This document shows, one piece after another, positions 7,931-16,040 of a DNA stretch of 64,000 nt (positions are counted from its first letter, which is position 1; every line of letters begins with the position of its first letter). The position numbers and the translations under genes are program-made. The stretch lies in assembly GCA_024400955.1 (NCBI GenBank), contig JAKSLY010000002.1, forward strand, positions 1-64,000, given 5' to 3'. Source of the stretch: Treponema sp. (GTDB taxonomy: Bacteria; Spirochaetota; Spirochaetia; Treponematales; Treponemataceae). The notes under the pieces are model-generated. The model was given only the letters and a program-made list of their open reading frames with translations. It did no database searches and was not told the origin of the DNA.

Positions 7931-10734
7931 CCGTCCACGGAATAGACTTTCATGAGGGGCTCCGGGGGAATGTTTTTTTCAAGGACCTGGAGGAATTCTT
8001 CCGGGCTTGCCTTGGATGTGTAAAGATAGCTTTCAATGTAGGAAAGGGGTTTTCCACGTACATTTCCCGCTTGAATGAGTTTTGCGCATTCAAGGTTTGA
8101 CTGGGTTTTCTTCATCATTTCTATCTGGGCTGCTTCCCTTATGGTTTCGGCAGCTGATTCCCCATGTTCTTCATCCTTGAGTTGGGCAATGAGCTGACTT
8201 CTTGCCGTTGAATAGGCCTTTAGGAATACTGATGCCTTTTTGATCCTGTTGCCCTGGATTATTCCCACCGGAAAGTTTGTGTCGGCTGCAGTCCATGTGC
8301 ATGGGCTTGATTCTCCGGTGATTTCCTGCATGCGCGACTTTAGTTCCAGGAGAAGTGCGTTGAACAGGTCGATCTGCCTTTCTTCATCGGGAGACCTGAA
8401 GTAAATCTGTACCGGGTCAAAGAATTCCTTTGTGGGCACGAGGATTGGGGATTCCTTTGGTGCAAGGTCTGCACTCATGTCCGTCTTGAAAAGATGCCTT
8501 AGCTGTATGTTGCGTTCCCTGTTCTTGAATTCCGGACGTGGAAGAACCTGGGGTTCCTTTCGCTGGCTGTGGTTCTTAAGCATGCCGAAGGAATTTTCCA
8601 GGTACTGCCTTGCAGCTTTTTCGTCAATGTCCCCCACAACTACTATTGAATAAAGGGATGCATCCAGAAGGTCGGTGTATCCCGTCAGGAGGCTTTGGTA
8701 TGAAGCGGAATTTGACTTGCCGTCGTCGATGATGAAATATGGGCGCAGGGGAGTGTTCCTGTAAAGATAGGCGAATACGTTTGACTTCATCTGCCAGCCA
8801 AGGTCTGCCTGCTTTATGAGGGCATTGTAGTTTTCTTCTGCAAAAAGCCTGTCGGCCTTAACCGGCGTGATTTCCCCAAGAATCAGGGCGTCCGTGAACC
8901 TGCGCAGGGATTTTTCTGCATCTTCCTTGAACAGGCTGAAGCTTATGGTTGAATGGGTTTCCCTTGTTTCGTATTCAATTCCCGCAATTCCGGAATTTTT
9001 TGCCGCTGCCTGAACCAGTATGGAACGGAGGTTCTTTTCCGTTGCGGGGCTTGAGAACATTCCACCCTGAATTGCAATGGAAAGGGCCACGGTTTGGGTT
9101 CCCTTGTTCTGGCGCAGGGTGAATGGGATTCCGTTGGAAAGGACGCCGCTTCTTGTGTTCCTGAGGGTTGAGGCATAGTACCATTCTGCAGGATCCGGCC
9201 GGAACAGGGGGCCTTCCGTCAAGGCGGATTCCTCCACGGTTTCCTGGGGCTTTTCCAGTTCTGGTTCAGGCCACTTTTCATACCATTTTTCATCGGCTTC
9301 GGTTACGAGGGTGTAGCCTGCCTTTTCAAAGGATTCCCTTTCCCTGTCGTAGGATTCCCTGTTCATCATGACGAATACATAGGGTTCGCAGGATGAAATC
9401 TTTTTGTTCATGGTGATTTCCGATGCCGCCCTGATTCCATAGAAGTTGTCCTGAAAATTCCTGTAGAACTGGGGAAGGGTGTCAAAGGATGCGTAGGGCC
9501 TGTATTCTGCCATTGCCCGGGTTATGTATTTGCCGCAGGAACATAGCTTCCTGTATTCCATTATGCTTTCTTCCTGTGCCATTATCAGGTCGTTTCTGGA
9601 AATGAATGAATTCCTTATTGCAACGGTAATGAATTTTTCTGCCTGGGCTGCAGGGCTTTCTTCTGCTGAATCCATGTCGAAGGTGAGTGATCTGTTTCCA
9701 AAGGAAAAGGGTTTTTCCATCAGGGACTGGATTACAAGATGGCTTTCCGATTTTGAACCTACGCTCTGCACGTTTGCATATTCCTGGCTGCGGATGGAAA
9801 GGAGTGGATCCTGGATGAGCCTTGATTTAAGATCCGACTGTGGCTTTGCAAGAACCATGGAAACCATGTCGCATTCCCTTCGTTCAAGTCCGTCAAAGTA
9901 AAGTGCCATCTGGGTAAAGTCCTGGGAAAACTGGCTTGATGCAAGGACGAATTTACGGTTTTCTGCCTTGGGAAGCTTTTGGACTGGCGTTGGACTGTCC
10001 GGCTGTTTTTCCTTTCGCCATGAAGAAAAGAACCGGGCTGCATCATCTTCAACTTCCCGGGGGCTTATATTGCCGGAAATAAAGAGGCTGCAGTTTTCCG
10101 GGCCAAACCAACGGCGGCTTATGCTGTAGACAATCTGCCTCATCTCGCCGGCACTGCGCTTTTCATAGGCCGAGGGCGGAACCGTGTTCCGGGATTTCCA
10201 TGGTTCTTCAGAAAAAAGTATGCTGTCTATCGTGCGGTTTATGAATCCTGCCGGGGCCCCCTCGTATTCCCTTGAGCCTTCCCTAAACCTTGAGATTGCC
10301 CGGTTCATGTCGGAATCGGAATATTCAGGGCTTGAGAAAATCCTGCACAGGCCGGAAAAGAAAATTCCCAGTTTTTCCGGTGGAATGTCAGCCTGCACCA
10401 TAAGGCAGTCCTGGTTCATCTGGGCCTTGAATCCGCCTATCCTGAAAAGGCTCCTGTATTCCTGGGGAATTGAAGTGTTGAGAAGTTCTGCGTAAAGCTC
10501 GAAGATTCCCTGGGTTTCCCTCGTCTGGTCCCTGAATCCGTTTCTGAAGACCATGAAGATGCTTGCGCATGCATTTGACCTGTCTGGAACGGTGAAAATT
10601 TCCATTCCGTTTTCAAGGCTTGATGAATATAGCTTCAGGCTTGAATAGTCCATGTCCGTCTGGCCAAAAGCAAGGGCCGTTAGGGTGAGAATTGAAAGAA
10701 TTGACAGAATGCGTTTTCTGAGGGAATTGAACAT
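7921..10734 (-). CDS. M16 (insulinase-type) peptidase family protein, probably catalytically inactive
   Basis: A 937-residue protein with a signal peptide (about residues 1-24, ending ALAFGQ) and two M16-type halves, the second starting near residue 520 (LSNGIPFTLRQ). The N-terminal half should carry the zinc motif HxxEH after the first strand pair; the aligned position reads GIFELY, so both histidines are missing, and I see no HxxEH in the second half. Standard M16 partners pair an active with an inactive subunit, but no active partner is in this window. It is therefore likely a periplasmic binding or scaffold protein; substrate unknown. The only credible start is the ATG at 10734, which has no ribosome-binding site but has a -10 box 7 nt upstream. 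Confidence 0.8.
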   Translation of the reverse strand: MFNSLRKRILSILSILTLTALAFGQTDMDYSSLKLYSSSLENGMEIFTVPDRSNACASIFMVFRNGFRDQTRETQGIFELYAELLNTSIPQEYRSLFRIGGFKAQMNQDCLMVQADIPPEKLGIFFSGLCRIFSSPEYSDSDMNRAISRFREGSREYEGAPAGFINRTIDSILFSEEPWKSRNTVPPSAYEKRSAGEMRQIVYSISRRWFGPENCSLFISGNISPREVEDDAARFFSSWRKEKQPDSPTPVQKLPKAENRKFVLASSQFSQDFTQMALYFDGLERRECDMVSMVLAKPQSDLKSRLIQDPLLSIRSQEYANVQSVGSKSESHLVIQSLMEKPFSFGNRSLTFDMDSAEESPAAQAEKFITVAIRNSFISRNDLIMAQEESIMEYRKLCSCGKYITRAMAEYRPYASFDTLPQFYRNFQDNFYGIRAASEITMNKKISSCEPYVFVMMNRESYDRERESFEKAGYTLVTEADEKWYEKWPEPELEKPQETVEESALTEGPLFRPDPAEWYYASTLRNTRSGVLSNGIPFTLRQNKGTQTVALSIAIQGGMFSSPATEKNLRSILVQAAAKNSGIAGIEYETRETHSTISFSLFKEDAEKSLRRFTDALILGEITPVKADRLFAEENYNALIKQADLGWQMKSNVFAYLYRNTPLRPYFIIDDGKSNSASYQSLLTGYTDLLDASLYSIVVVGDIDEKAARQYLENSFGMLKNHSQRKEPQVLPRPEFKNRERNIQLRHLFKTDMSADLAPKESPILVPTKEFFDPVQIYFRSPDEERQIDLFNALLLELKSRMQEITGESSPCTWTAADTNFPVGIIQGNRIKKASVFLKAYSTARSQLIAQLKDEEHGESAAETIREAAQIEMMKKTQSNLECAKLIQAGNVRGKPLSYIESYLYTSKASPEEFLQVLEKNIPPEPLMKVYSVDGKK

Positions 10735-10741
10735 GCAGGAA

Positions 10742-10770
10742 AGTCTATCAGAAAAGCGGATGATTTTGAA
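10742..10770 (-). promoter_or_regulatory. promoter of the M16 gene (leaderless arrangement)
   Basis: On the minus strand TTCAAA (10770-10765), 17-bp spacer, TAGACT (10747-10742), then 7 nt to the ATG at 10734. Both boxes match consensus at four of six positions. Confidence 0.5.
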
Positions 10771-10781
10771 TGGCCACCTGT

Positions 10782-10808
10782 TTGCAATTATGTCTTTTCT
10801 CCTATAAA
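10782..10808 (+). promoter_or_regulatory. promoter of the DUF4954 gene (leaderless arrangement)
   Basis: TTGCAA (10782-10787) and TATAAA (10803-10808) with a short 15-bp spacer; the ATG at 10817 lies 8 nt after the -10 box. Confidence 0.5.
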
Positions 10809-10816
10809 ATGGAAGA

Positions 10817-13045
10817 ATGCTTAAGGTAATGTCCAGAAAGGATTATGAACAGAAAAAAGTTCCCCTTGACGCTTCCGTCATTGAGGGAAAGAGACATTTG
10901 ACTCAGGATGAAATTGCGGTTCTTGAAAAAAACGGGAACAATTGTGACGACTGGAATTCAGTCTATGTAAGCAATGAGCCTGATGGTTTTGACCCGCGTT
11001 TCATAAGCAAGTGCACTTTCTCGGGATTCATCGTAATTGGAAGGCTCGGGGACAATGTGATTTCATATCACGACCTTTCCCTTTCCACAGGAATATATTT
11101 TTCAACCCTTGAGGATGTTGTTGTTGGTGACGACTGCGCCATAAAGAATGTCCGCCAGCTTAAGAACTACCGCCTTGGCAACAGGGTCATTCTCTTTAAC
11201 ATTCAGGAAATGTCATGCACATACCATTCGAAATTTGGTGAAGGCCTTCTCATGGAAGGGGAGGATGAATCTTCAAGAATCTGGATCGGTGTTGGCAATG
11301 AAAACGAAAACCGCGCAGTTCTTCCATTCAAGGACATGATTCCGGCTGATGCATACCTTTGGTCGCGCTACAGGGAAGACAGCCAGCTTATGGACCGTTT
11401 TGTTGAACTGACGGAACATGGCCATTCCAAAAAATGCGACAAGTTTGGCATCATTGAGGATGACGTTGTAATAAAGAATTCCCTTCTCCTTAAGGATGTA
11501 AGGGTCTATCCAGGTGCCTACATCAAGGGTGCCCTTAAGCTTAAGAACATTACGGTTCTTTCTTCGGAAAAGGAGCCAAGCCAGATTGGTGAAGGCGTTG
11601 AACTTGTAAATGGAATCCTCGGATACGGAAGCAAGGTTTTTTACCAGGCCGTTGCAGTCCGCTTCATAATCGGAAGAAACTGCCAGCTTAAGTACGGTGC
11701 AAGGCTCCTGAATTCAATCCTTGGAGACAATTCCACTGTTTCATGCTGTGAGCTTTTGAATAACCTCATCTTTCCGTTCCACGAGCAGCATCACAATTCC
11801 TCATTCCTCATTGCGTCCACAATCATGGGGCAGTCAAACATTGCCAGTGCCGCAACAATCGGGTCCAACCACAACTCACGAAGTCCTGACTGCGAAATGG
11901 TTGCTGGTCGTGGATTCTGGCCGGGCCTTTGCTCCGACTTCAAGTTTGATTCAAAGTTTGCTTCATTTGTTCTTGCTGCAAAGGGAAGCTATAACAACGA
12001 ACTTAACGTTACATATCCATTCTCCCTCATTGCTCCGTGTCCAAAGGATGGAACCGTGCACATCATTCCTGCCTACTGGTTCCTGTACAACATGTTTGCC
12101 ATCGTGCGCAACAAGTACAAGTTTTCGGCTCGTGACAAGAGGCTTGTCAAGGTTCAGCATATTGAGACAAATCCCCTTGCCCCAGATACGGTCCAGGAAA
12201 TCATCACTTCCATTGACCGCCTGATTCACCTGACATCATCATACCTTAGGCTTACCAAGGATGAGATAGACCGCTGCACCCAGTACAATCCCAAGCCGGA
12301 GCTGCTGGAAGAATGCAGGAGAAAATCCAATTCAGCAACCACAAAGGAAGAACTGTATTACATCGCAAAGGATTACCTTCATCAGAATTCTACGTCAAAG
12401 TTCATTCTGGTTGATGAACAGTGCCAGAAGAAGTATGGTGCACTGATCTACAAGCCTGCCCAAAGCTACAAGGAATATCGCCGTGTCCTCAAGTATTTTT
12501 GCATTGAATCCCTCATGGCCTATGTTTTTGAGCATAACAAGGAAAGCCTGACTTTTGATGACGTTGAGGAACTTGAAAAGAAGCCTTTGTATACTGAATG
12601 GGAAAACTGCGGCGGACAGGTAATTCCAAGAAAGAAGGTTGAGGAACTTTTTGAACTTGTGAAGGGTCACGGCATTGAGGAATGGAGCCAGGTCCATGAC
12701 TTTTACGACCGGTGCGAGGAAAACTATATCGAATACAAGGCTCGTTATGCCCTGTACATCCTGGAAAAACTGTATTCAAAGAAGATCCTTGACTTTACTG
12801 AAACTGACTACGAAAAGCTTTTGAATGACGTTGCATTTGTTTCCATGAACATGCTGGAATCTTCCATTGCAGTCCGCGAAAAGGATTACACCGATTTCTT
12901 CCGTTCCGTTACCTACAGGAACCAGGAGGAAAAGAATGCTGTCCTTGGAACATTGGATGGCGACGGATTCCTGAAGAAGCTGCGTGCTGCAACCGATGAC
13001 TTTGAGACGAACCTGGACAAGCTTTTCAAGAACCTGAGGAAGTAG
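10817..13045 (+). CDS. DUF4954 family protein with left-handed beta-helix (hexapeptide) region
   Basis: This 742-residue protein matches the DUF4954 family as I remember it from Bacteroides and treponemes: the N-terminus LTQDEIAVLEKNG...DDW followed by a GFDP motif is characteristic. Residues about 60-400 consist of hexapeptide-like strands (for example VVGDDCAIKNVR, LGNRVILFNI, IEDDVVIKNS, IGEGVELVNG) that predict a left-handed beta-helix as in nucleotidyltransferases and acyltransferases. The C-terminal 340 residues are helical and charged. Its reaction is not known; a sugar-nucleotide related role is only suggested by the fold. It is monocistronic, with a -10 box 8 nt before the ATG and convergent with the carrier gene. 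Confidence 0.8.
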   Translation: MLKVMSRKDYEQKKVPLDASVIEGKRHLTQDEIAVLEKNGNNCDDWNSVYVSNEPDGFDPRFISKCTFSGFIVIGRLGDNVISYHDLSLSTGIYFSTLEDVVVGDDCAIKNVRQLKNYRLGNRVILFNIQEMSCTYHSKFGEGLLMEGEDESSRIWIGVGNENENRAVLPFKDMIPADAYLWSRYREDSQLMDRFVELTEHGHSKKCDKFGIIEDDVVIKNSLLLKDVRVYPGAYIKGALKLKNITVLSSEKEPSQIGEGVELVNGILGYGSKVFYQAVAVRFIIGRNCQLKYGARLLNSILGDNSTVSCCELLNNLIFPFHEQHHNSSFLIASTIMGQSNIASAATIGSNHNSRSPDCEMVAGRGFWPGLCSDFKFDSKFASFVLAAKGSYNNELNVTYPFSLIAPCPKDGTVHIIPAYWFLYNMFAIVRNKYKFSARDKRLVKVQHIETNPLAPDTVQEIITSIDRLIHLTSSYLRLTKDEIDRCTQYNPKPELLEECRRKSNSATTKEELYYIAKDYLHQNSTSKFILVDEQCQKKYGALIYKPAQSYKEYRRVLKYFCIESLMAYVFEHNKESLTFDDVEELEKKPLYTEWENCGGQVIPRKKVEELFELVKGHGIEEWSQVHDFYDRCEENYIEYKARYALYILEKLYSKKILDFTETDYEKLLNDVAFVSMNMLESSIAVREKDYTDFFRSVTYRNQEEKNAVLGTLDGDGFLKKLRAATDDFETNLDKLFKNLRK

Positions 13046-13054
13046 TACGGCCTT

Positions 13055-13996
13055 TTACAGGATTGATCCTGCAATGGCCACGCTTAGCGGAAGCGTCACT
13101 ACGCAGACAAGGCTTGATGCAAGGCACAGAAGGGCTCCGTAGGATTCGTCCTTTCCAAAGAGAACTGCAAAGCTTGATATGCTCATTCCAACCGGGCAAA
13201 GGCAGGCGATGTAGGTAACCATGCAGATGGTGTTCCTTGCAAGGCTTTCGGAATCTGGAATCACCATGAGTGCAACTTTAAGCAGGCATAGCATCAGGAT
13301 GCCCATTATTACATGGCGTACGATGCACAGCCTGATGGCAGGAAGTGCGTAGCTTTTTCTGCTGGAGCTTGAGAAGTTTGCAAAGAGCATTCCCAGGAGA
13401 ATCATTGCCATGGGAGTGTTCATGTTGCCGATGAAAACAATGGATTTTGAAATCACTTCGGGAATCGGTATGCTCAGGCGGAATATGACAAGGCCTGCCA
13501 CTATGCAGATGACGTTTGGATTGGTCAGTATTTTTCCTGCATCGATTTTTTCGCCCATCATCATTGTTCCGAAGACCCAGATGAAGACGGTTGACACCAC
13601 GATGAATGCCAGCAGGTAGAATACGCCCTCGTTTCCAAGGACTCCGTTTATCAGTGGAATGCCGATGAAGCCGCAGTTTGTAAAGACGCTGGCAAGCCTG
13701 TTCAGGCCGCAAAGTGCCTGTTCCCTTTTTGGGCGGTAAATGATTACGGCGGCAGCCATCATTACCAGGTGGGCAGCCAGGGCAAGAACAAGGGCGACGA
13801 TGAATCCGTGGAATTTGGATTCGTCAAACTTGATGTTGAAGTTGTTGATTATGAGGCAGGGATTCACATACAGGAGGAGGATCTGGCTTATGAACCGCTG
13901 CTCCGTTTTTCCGAATTTGAATTTTTTTGTGACTGCAAATCCCGAGATTGCTATCAGAAGCATTATGACCAATTGCTTTATTACAAGTACGTACAT
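13055..13996 (-). CDS. auxin efflux carrier (AEC) family transporter
   Basis: A polytopic membrane protein of about 313 residues with some ten hydrophobic segments in two sets of five, typical of the AEC family (bile/arsenite/riboflavin transporter superfamily), which exports organic anions. Family features include the start VIKQLVIMLLIAISGF, an NPCLI motif in the second segment and NCGFIGIPL in the fourth. The open frame extends upstream to 14092, but the family N-terminus begins at the ATG at 13996, and a perfect TATAAT lies 7 nt before it, so I chose that start; ATGs at 14017 and 14032 are alternatives. The substrate cannot be told. Confidence 0.82.
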   Translation of the reverse strand: MYVLVIKQLVIMLLIAISGFAVTKKFKFGKTEQRFISQILLLYVNPCLIINNFNIKFDESKFHGFIVALVLALAAHLVMMAAAVIIYRPKREQALCGLNRLASVFTNCGFIGIPLINGVLGNEGVFYLLAFIVVSTVFIWVFGTMMMGEKIDAGKILTNPNVICIVAGLVIFRLSIPIPEVISKSIVFIGNMNTPMAMILLGMLFANFSSSSRKSYALPAIRLCIVRHVIMGILMLCLLKVALMVIPDSESLARNTICMVTYIACLCPVGMSISSFAVLFGKDESYGALLCLASSLVCVVTLPLSVAIAGSIL

Positions 13997-14101
13997 GCAA
14001 TAGATTATAATCTGCATTTGTCGAAAAATCATCCTGAATTCTAGGTTATCATGATGGAGTGACTGGAGATTGCAATTTTTTAAGATGCCCAAAATCTTTC
14101 C

Positions 14102-14128
14102 TTGACTTTTACGGGCATTAGATATAAA
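14102..14128 (+). promoter_or_regulatory. promoter of the leu leader
   Basis: TTGACT (14102-14107) with TATAAA at 14123-14128 (15-bp spacer) or TAAATT at 14125-14130 (17-bp spacer). Transcription would begin around 14135-14137, at the ATG of the leader peptide. Confidence 0.6.
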
Positions 14129-14136
14129 TTATCATC

Positions 14137-14196
14137 ATGAAATTCACAGCACTACTTCTACTATTGTTAGATTCTCATGGAAATGCCGCAAGGTAG
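14137..14196 (+). CDS. leuL: leucine-rich leader peptide of the leuA attenuator
   Basis: A 19-codon frame reads MKFTALLLLLLDSHGNAAR and stops at TAG 14194-14196. It contains six consecutive leucine codons (CTA CTT CTA CTA TTG TTA), which mixes synonymous codons as expected if leucine itself is the selected property. It sits between a promoter and a terminator hairpin directly upstream of leuA, the layout of classical ribosome-mediated leucine attenuators. No ribosome-binding site precedes it and the promoter places its ATG at the transcript 5' end. The peptide itself is not expected to have a function. Confidence 0.85.
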   Translation: MKFTALLLLLLDSHGNAAR

Positions 14197-14221
14197 CAAG
14201 TTGCTGTATATTGTTTTGCTA
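14194..14221 (+). promoter_or_regulatory. possible pause or antiterminator stem of the leu attenuator
   Basis: TAGCAA (14194-14199, including the leader stop codon) can pair with TTGCTA (14216-14221). AGCAA at 14195-14199 can alternatively pair with TTGCT at 14233-14237 inside the left arm of the terminator. These are mutually exclusive folds of the kind attenuation needs; which one is used is inference. Confidence 0.4.
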
Positions 14222-14225
14222 ATTA

Positions 14226-14259
14226 CAGACCTGTTGCTTTATGGCGGCAGGTCTTTTTT
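14226..14259 (+). terminator. attenuator terminator upstream of leuA
   Basis: AGACCTGTTGC (14226-14236) pairs with GCGGCAGGTCT (14243-14253) over 11 bp (two G-T pairs) around a 6-base loop, followed by seven T (14253-14259). It precedes the ribosome-binding site AAGGAG (14262-14267) of leuA. Confidence 0.88.
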
Positions 14260-14279
14260 TATAAGGAGCTAGGAAAAAA

Positions 14280-15965
14280 ATGAGCGTAATGAATCCAAAC
14301 GGAAAGTATGGCCGTGTAGGTGACATCGAAATGAAGAGCCGCAGATGGCCTTCCAATAAAATTACAAAGGCCCCTGTCTGGTGTTCCGTTGACCTTAGGG
14401 ATGGAAACCAGGCACTTGTGAATCCAATGGGGGTTGATACAAAGCTTGCATTTTTTGACCTTCTTGTAAAAGTCGGCTTCAAGGAAATCGAAGTGGGATT
14501 CCCTTCTGCCAGCGACACTGAATATGAATTCATGCGCCGTCTTATTGAAGAAAACCGCATTCCATCTGACGTAACGGTTCAGGTTTTGTGCCAGGCCCGT
14601 GAAGCCCTCGTAAAGAAAACCATGGAAGCCATTAAGGGTGCCCCGAATGTAATTTTCCATCTTTACAACTCAACAAGTCCTGCCCAGAGAAAGTACACAT
14701 TCAACAAGTCAAAGGAAGAAATCAAGAAAATTGCCATTGACGGAATCAAGTGCATCAAGTCATGCCTTACGGAAGAAGAACGCAAAAAGATCCGCATCGA
14801 GTATTCACCGGAAAGCTTCAGCCACACGGAAATCGACTATGCCGTTGAAGTCTGCGATGCAGTCATGAAGGAATGGGGTGCAACAAAGGACAACAAGATC
14901 ATCTTCAACCTTCCGACAACTGTAGAATGCTACACTCCAAACGTATATGCCGACGCCATTGAATATTTTGCAGACCACATCAGCGACCGCGAGGCCGTAA
15001 TCATTTCCACACACTGTCACAATGACCGCGGAACCGGCGTTGCTTCAGCTGAACTTGCACTTCTTGCCGGTGCCGACAGAACAGAGGGATGCCTTTTTGG
15101 AAACGGCGAACGCACAGGAAACCTGGACATTGTAAACGTTGCCCTCAACATGTTTGCCCAGGGAATCGACCCGGAACTGGACTTCCGCGACATTCAGACC
15201 ATTGGCGAGCGCTACACTGAATACACGGGAATGGAAATCTTCCCACGCACACCTTATGTTGGGGAACTGGTATTCACTGCATTCTCAGGAAGCCATCAGG
15301 ATGCAATCCGTAAGGGGATGGCTGCCCGCACCAAGATGGACAAAAATGCACTTTGGGATGTTCCTTACCTTTACATTGATCCCCATGACATTGGTCGCCA
15401 GTATGAGGGAATCATCCGCATCAACAGCCAGTCTGGAAAGGGAGGGGCAGCATACATTCTCGAAAACGACTATGGCCTTACCCTGCCAAAAGCCATGCAT
15501 CCGGCCCTCGGAAAGGTTGTTCAGAAGGCTGCTGATGAAGCACAGCGCGAGCTCCAGACTAAGGAAATTTACGAGATCTTTGAAAGGCAGTGGTTTGGAA
15601 AGAAGGATAACATCCAGATTCTTGACCTGTCGGAAACCCATGTGGAATCAAAGAAGGCCGAGGAAAACCTTGAGACAACTTTGTGCCGCGGTGTCGTAAC
15701 ATGGAAGGGCCAGCAGTTCATCATCGGCGAAAAAGGTAACGGTCCTCTTGATGCCTTTGCTTCTGCCCTTGGTGCAACTCCGGCTCCTAAGTTCAGCGTA
15801 ACTGCCTTCCATGAACACAGCGTCGGCACCGGAACAAACACGAGTGCAGTTGCCTATGTTCAGCTTACATGCGAAGACGGCAACGAGTACTGGGGCGTTG
15901 GAAAGTCTACAAGCGTAGGACGTGCCGGTATCGACGCCATTGTATCTGCCTTGAATCAGATTTAG
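14280..15965 (+). CDS. leuA: 2-isopropylmalate synthase
   Basis: A 561-residue enzyme that joins acetyl-CoA and 2-oxoisovalerate in the first committed step of leucine synthesis. The DRE-TIM barrel starts with VDLRDGNQALVNPM near residue 38; the metal-binding HCHND is near 240. Residues after about 430 form the regulatory LeuA dimer/allosteric domain (KGNGPLDAF, HSVGTGTNTSAVAYV). The length and N-terminus (NPNGKYG, WCSVDLRDGNQ) are those of the longer LeuA type, seen in yeast and actinobacteria. It is the only leu gene here; expression is probably controlled by the upstream leader peptide and terminator. Confidence 0.95.
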   Translation: MSVMNPNGKYGRVGDIEMKSRRWPSNKITKAPVWCSVDLRDGNQALVNPMGVDTKLAFFDLLVKVGFKEIEVGFPSASDTEYEFMRRLIEENRIPSDVTVQVLCQAREALVKKTMEAIKGAPNVIFHLYNSTSPAQRKYTFNKSKEEIKKIAIDGIKCIKSCLTEEERKKIRIEYSPESFSHTEIDYAVEVCDAVMKEWGATKDNKIIFNLPTTVECYTPNVYADAIEYFADHISDREAVIISTHCHNDRGTGVASAELALLAGADRTEGCLFGNGERTGNLDIVNVALNMFAQGIDPELDFRDIQTIGERYTEYTGMEIFPRTPYVGELVFTAFSGSHQDAIRKGMAARTKMDKNALWDVPYLYIDPHDIGRQYEGIIRINSQSGKGGAAYILENDYGLTLPKAMHPALGKVVQKAADEAQRELQTKEIYEIFERQWFGKKDNIQILDLSETHVESKKAEENLETTLCRGVVTWKGQQFIIGEKGNGPLDAFASALGATPAPKFSVTAFHEHSVGTGTNTSAVAYVQLTCEDGNEYWGVGKSTSVGRAGIDAIVSALNQI

Positions 15966-15981
15966 CTTTCTATACAAAATT

Positions 15982-16023
15982 ATGGGGAGAAGGCACAGGT
16001 TCCTTGTGTTTTTTCCCCATTTT
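15982..16023 (+). terminator. terminator after leuA
   Basis: ATGGGGA (15982-15988) pairs with TCCCCAT (16014-16020); an inner CACA/TTGTG helix extends the stem. T residues within and after the right arm (16010-16014, 16021-16023) supply a modest T-tract. Confidence 0.6.
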
Positions 16024-16027
16024 GCAT

Positions 16028-16033
16028 TAAAAT
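16028..16033 (+). promoter_or_regulatory. -10-like box 7 nt before the permease ATG
   Basis: TAAAAT at 16028-16033 is followed by 7 nt and the ATG at 16041. A possible -35 TTGTGT lies at 16004-16009 (18-bp spacer), inside the leuA terminator. GGG at 16035-16037 is only a weak ribosome-binding site. Confidence 0.4.
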
Positions 16034-16040
16034 AGGGTGT

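Noticed and set aside
14137-14279. T-box or riboswitch in front of leuA
   Set aside because: No T-box core was seen; the leucine-codon run and terminator explain the region as a peptide attenuator.
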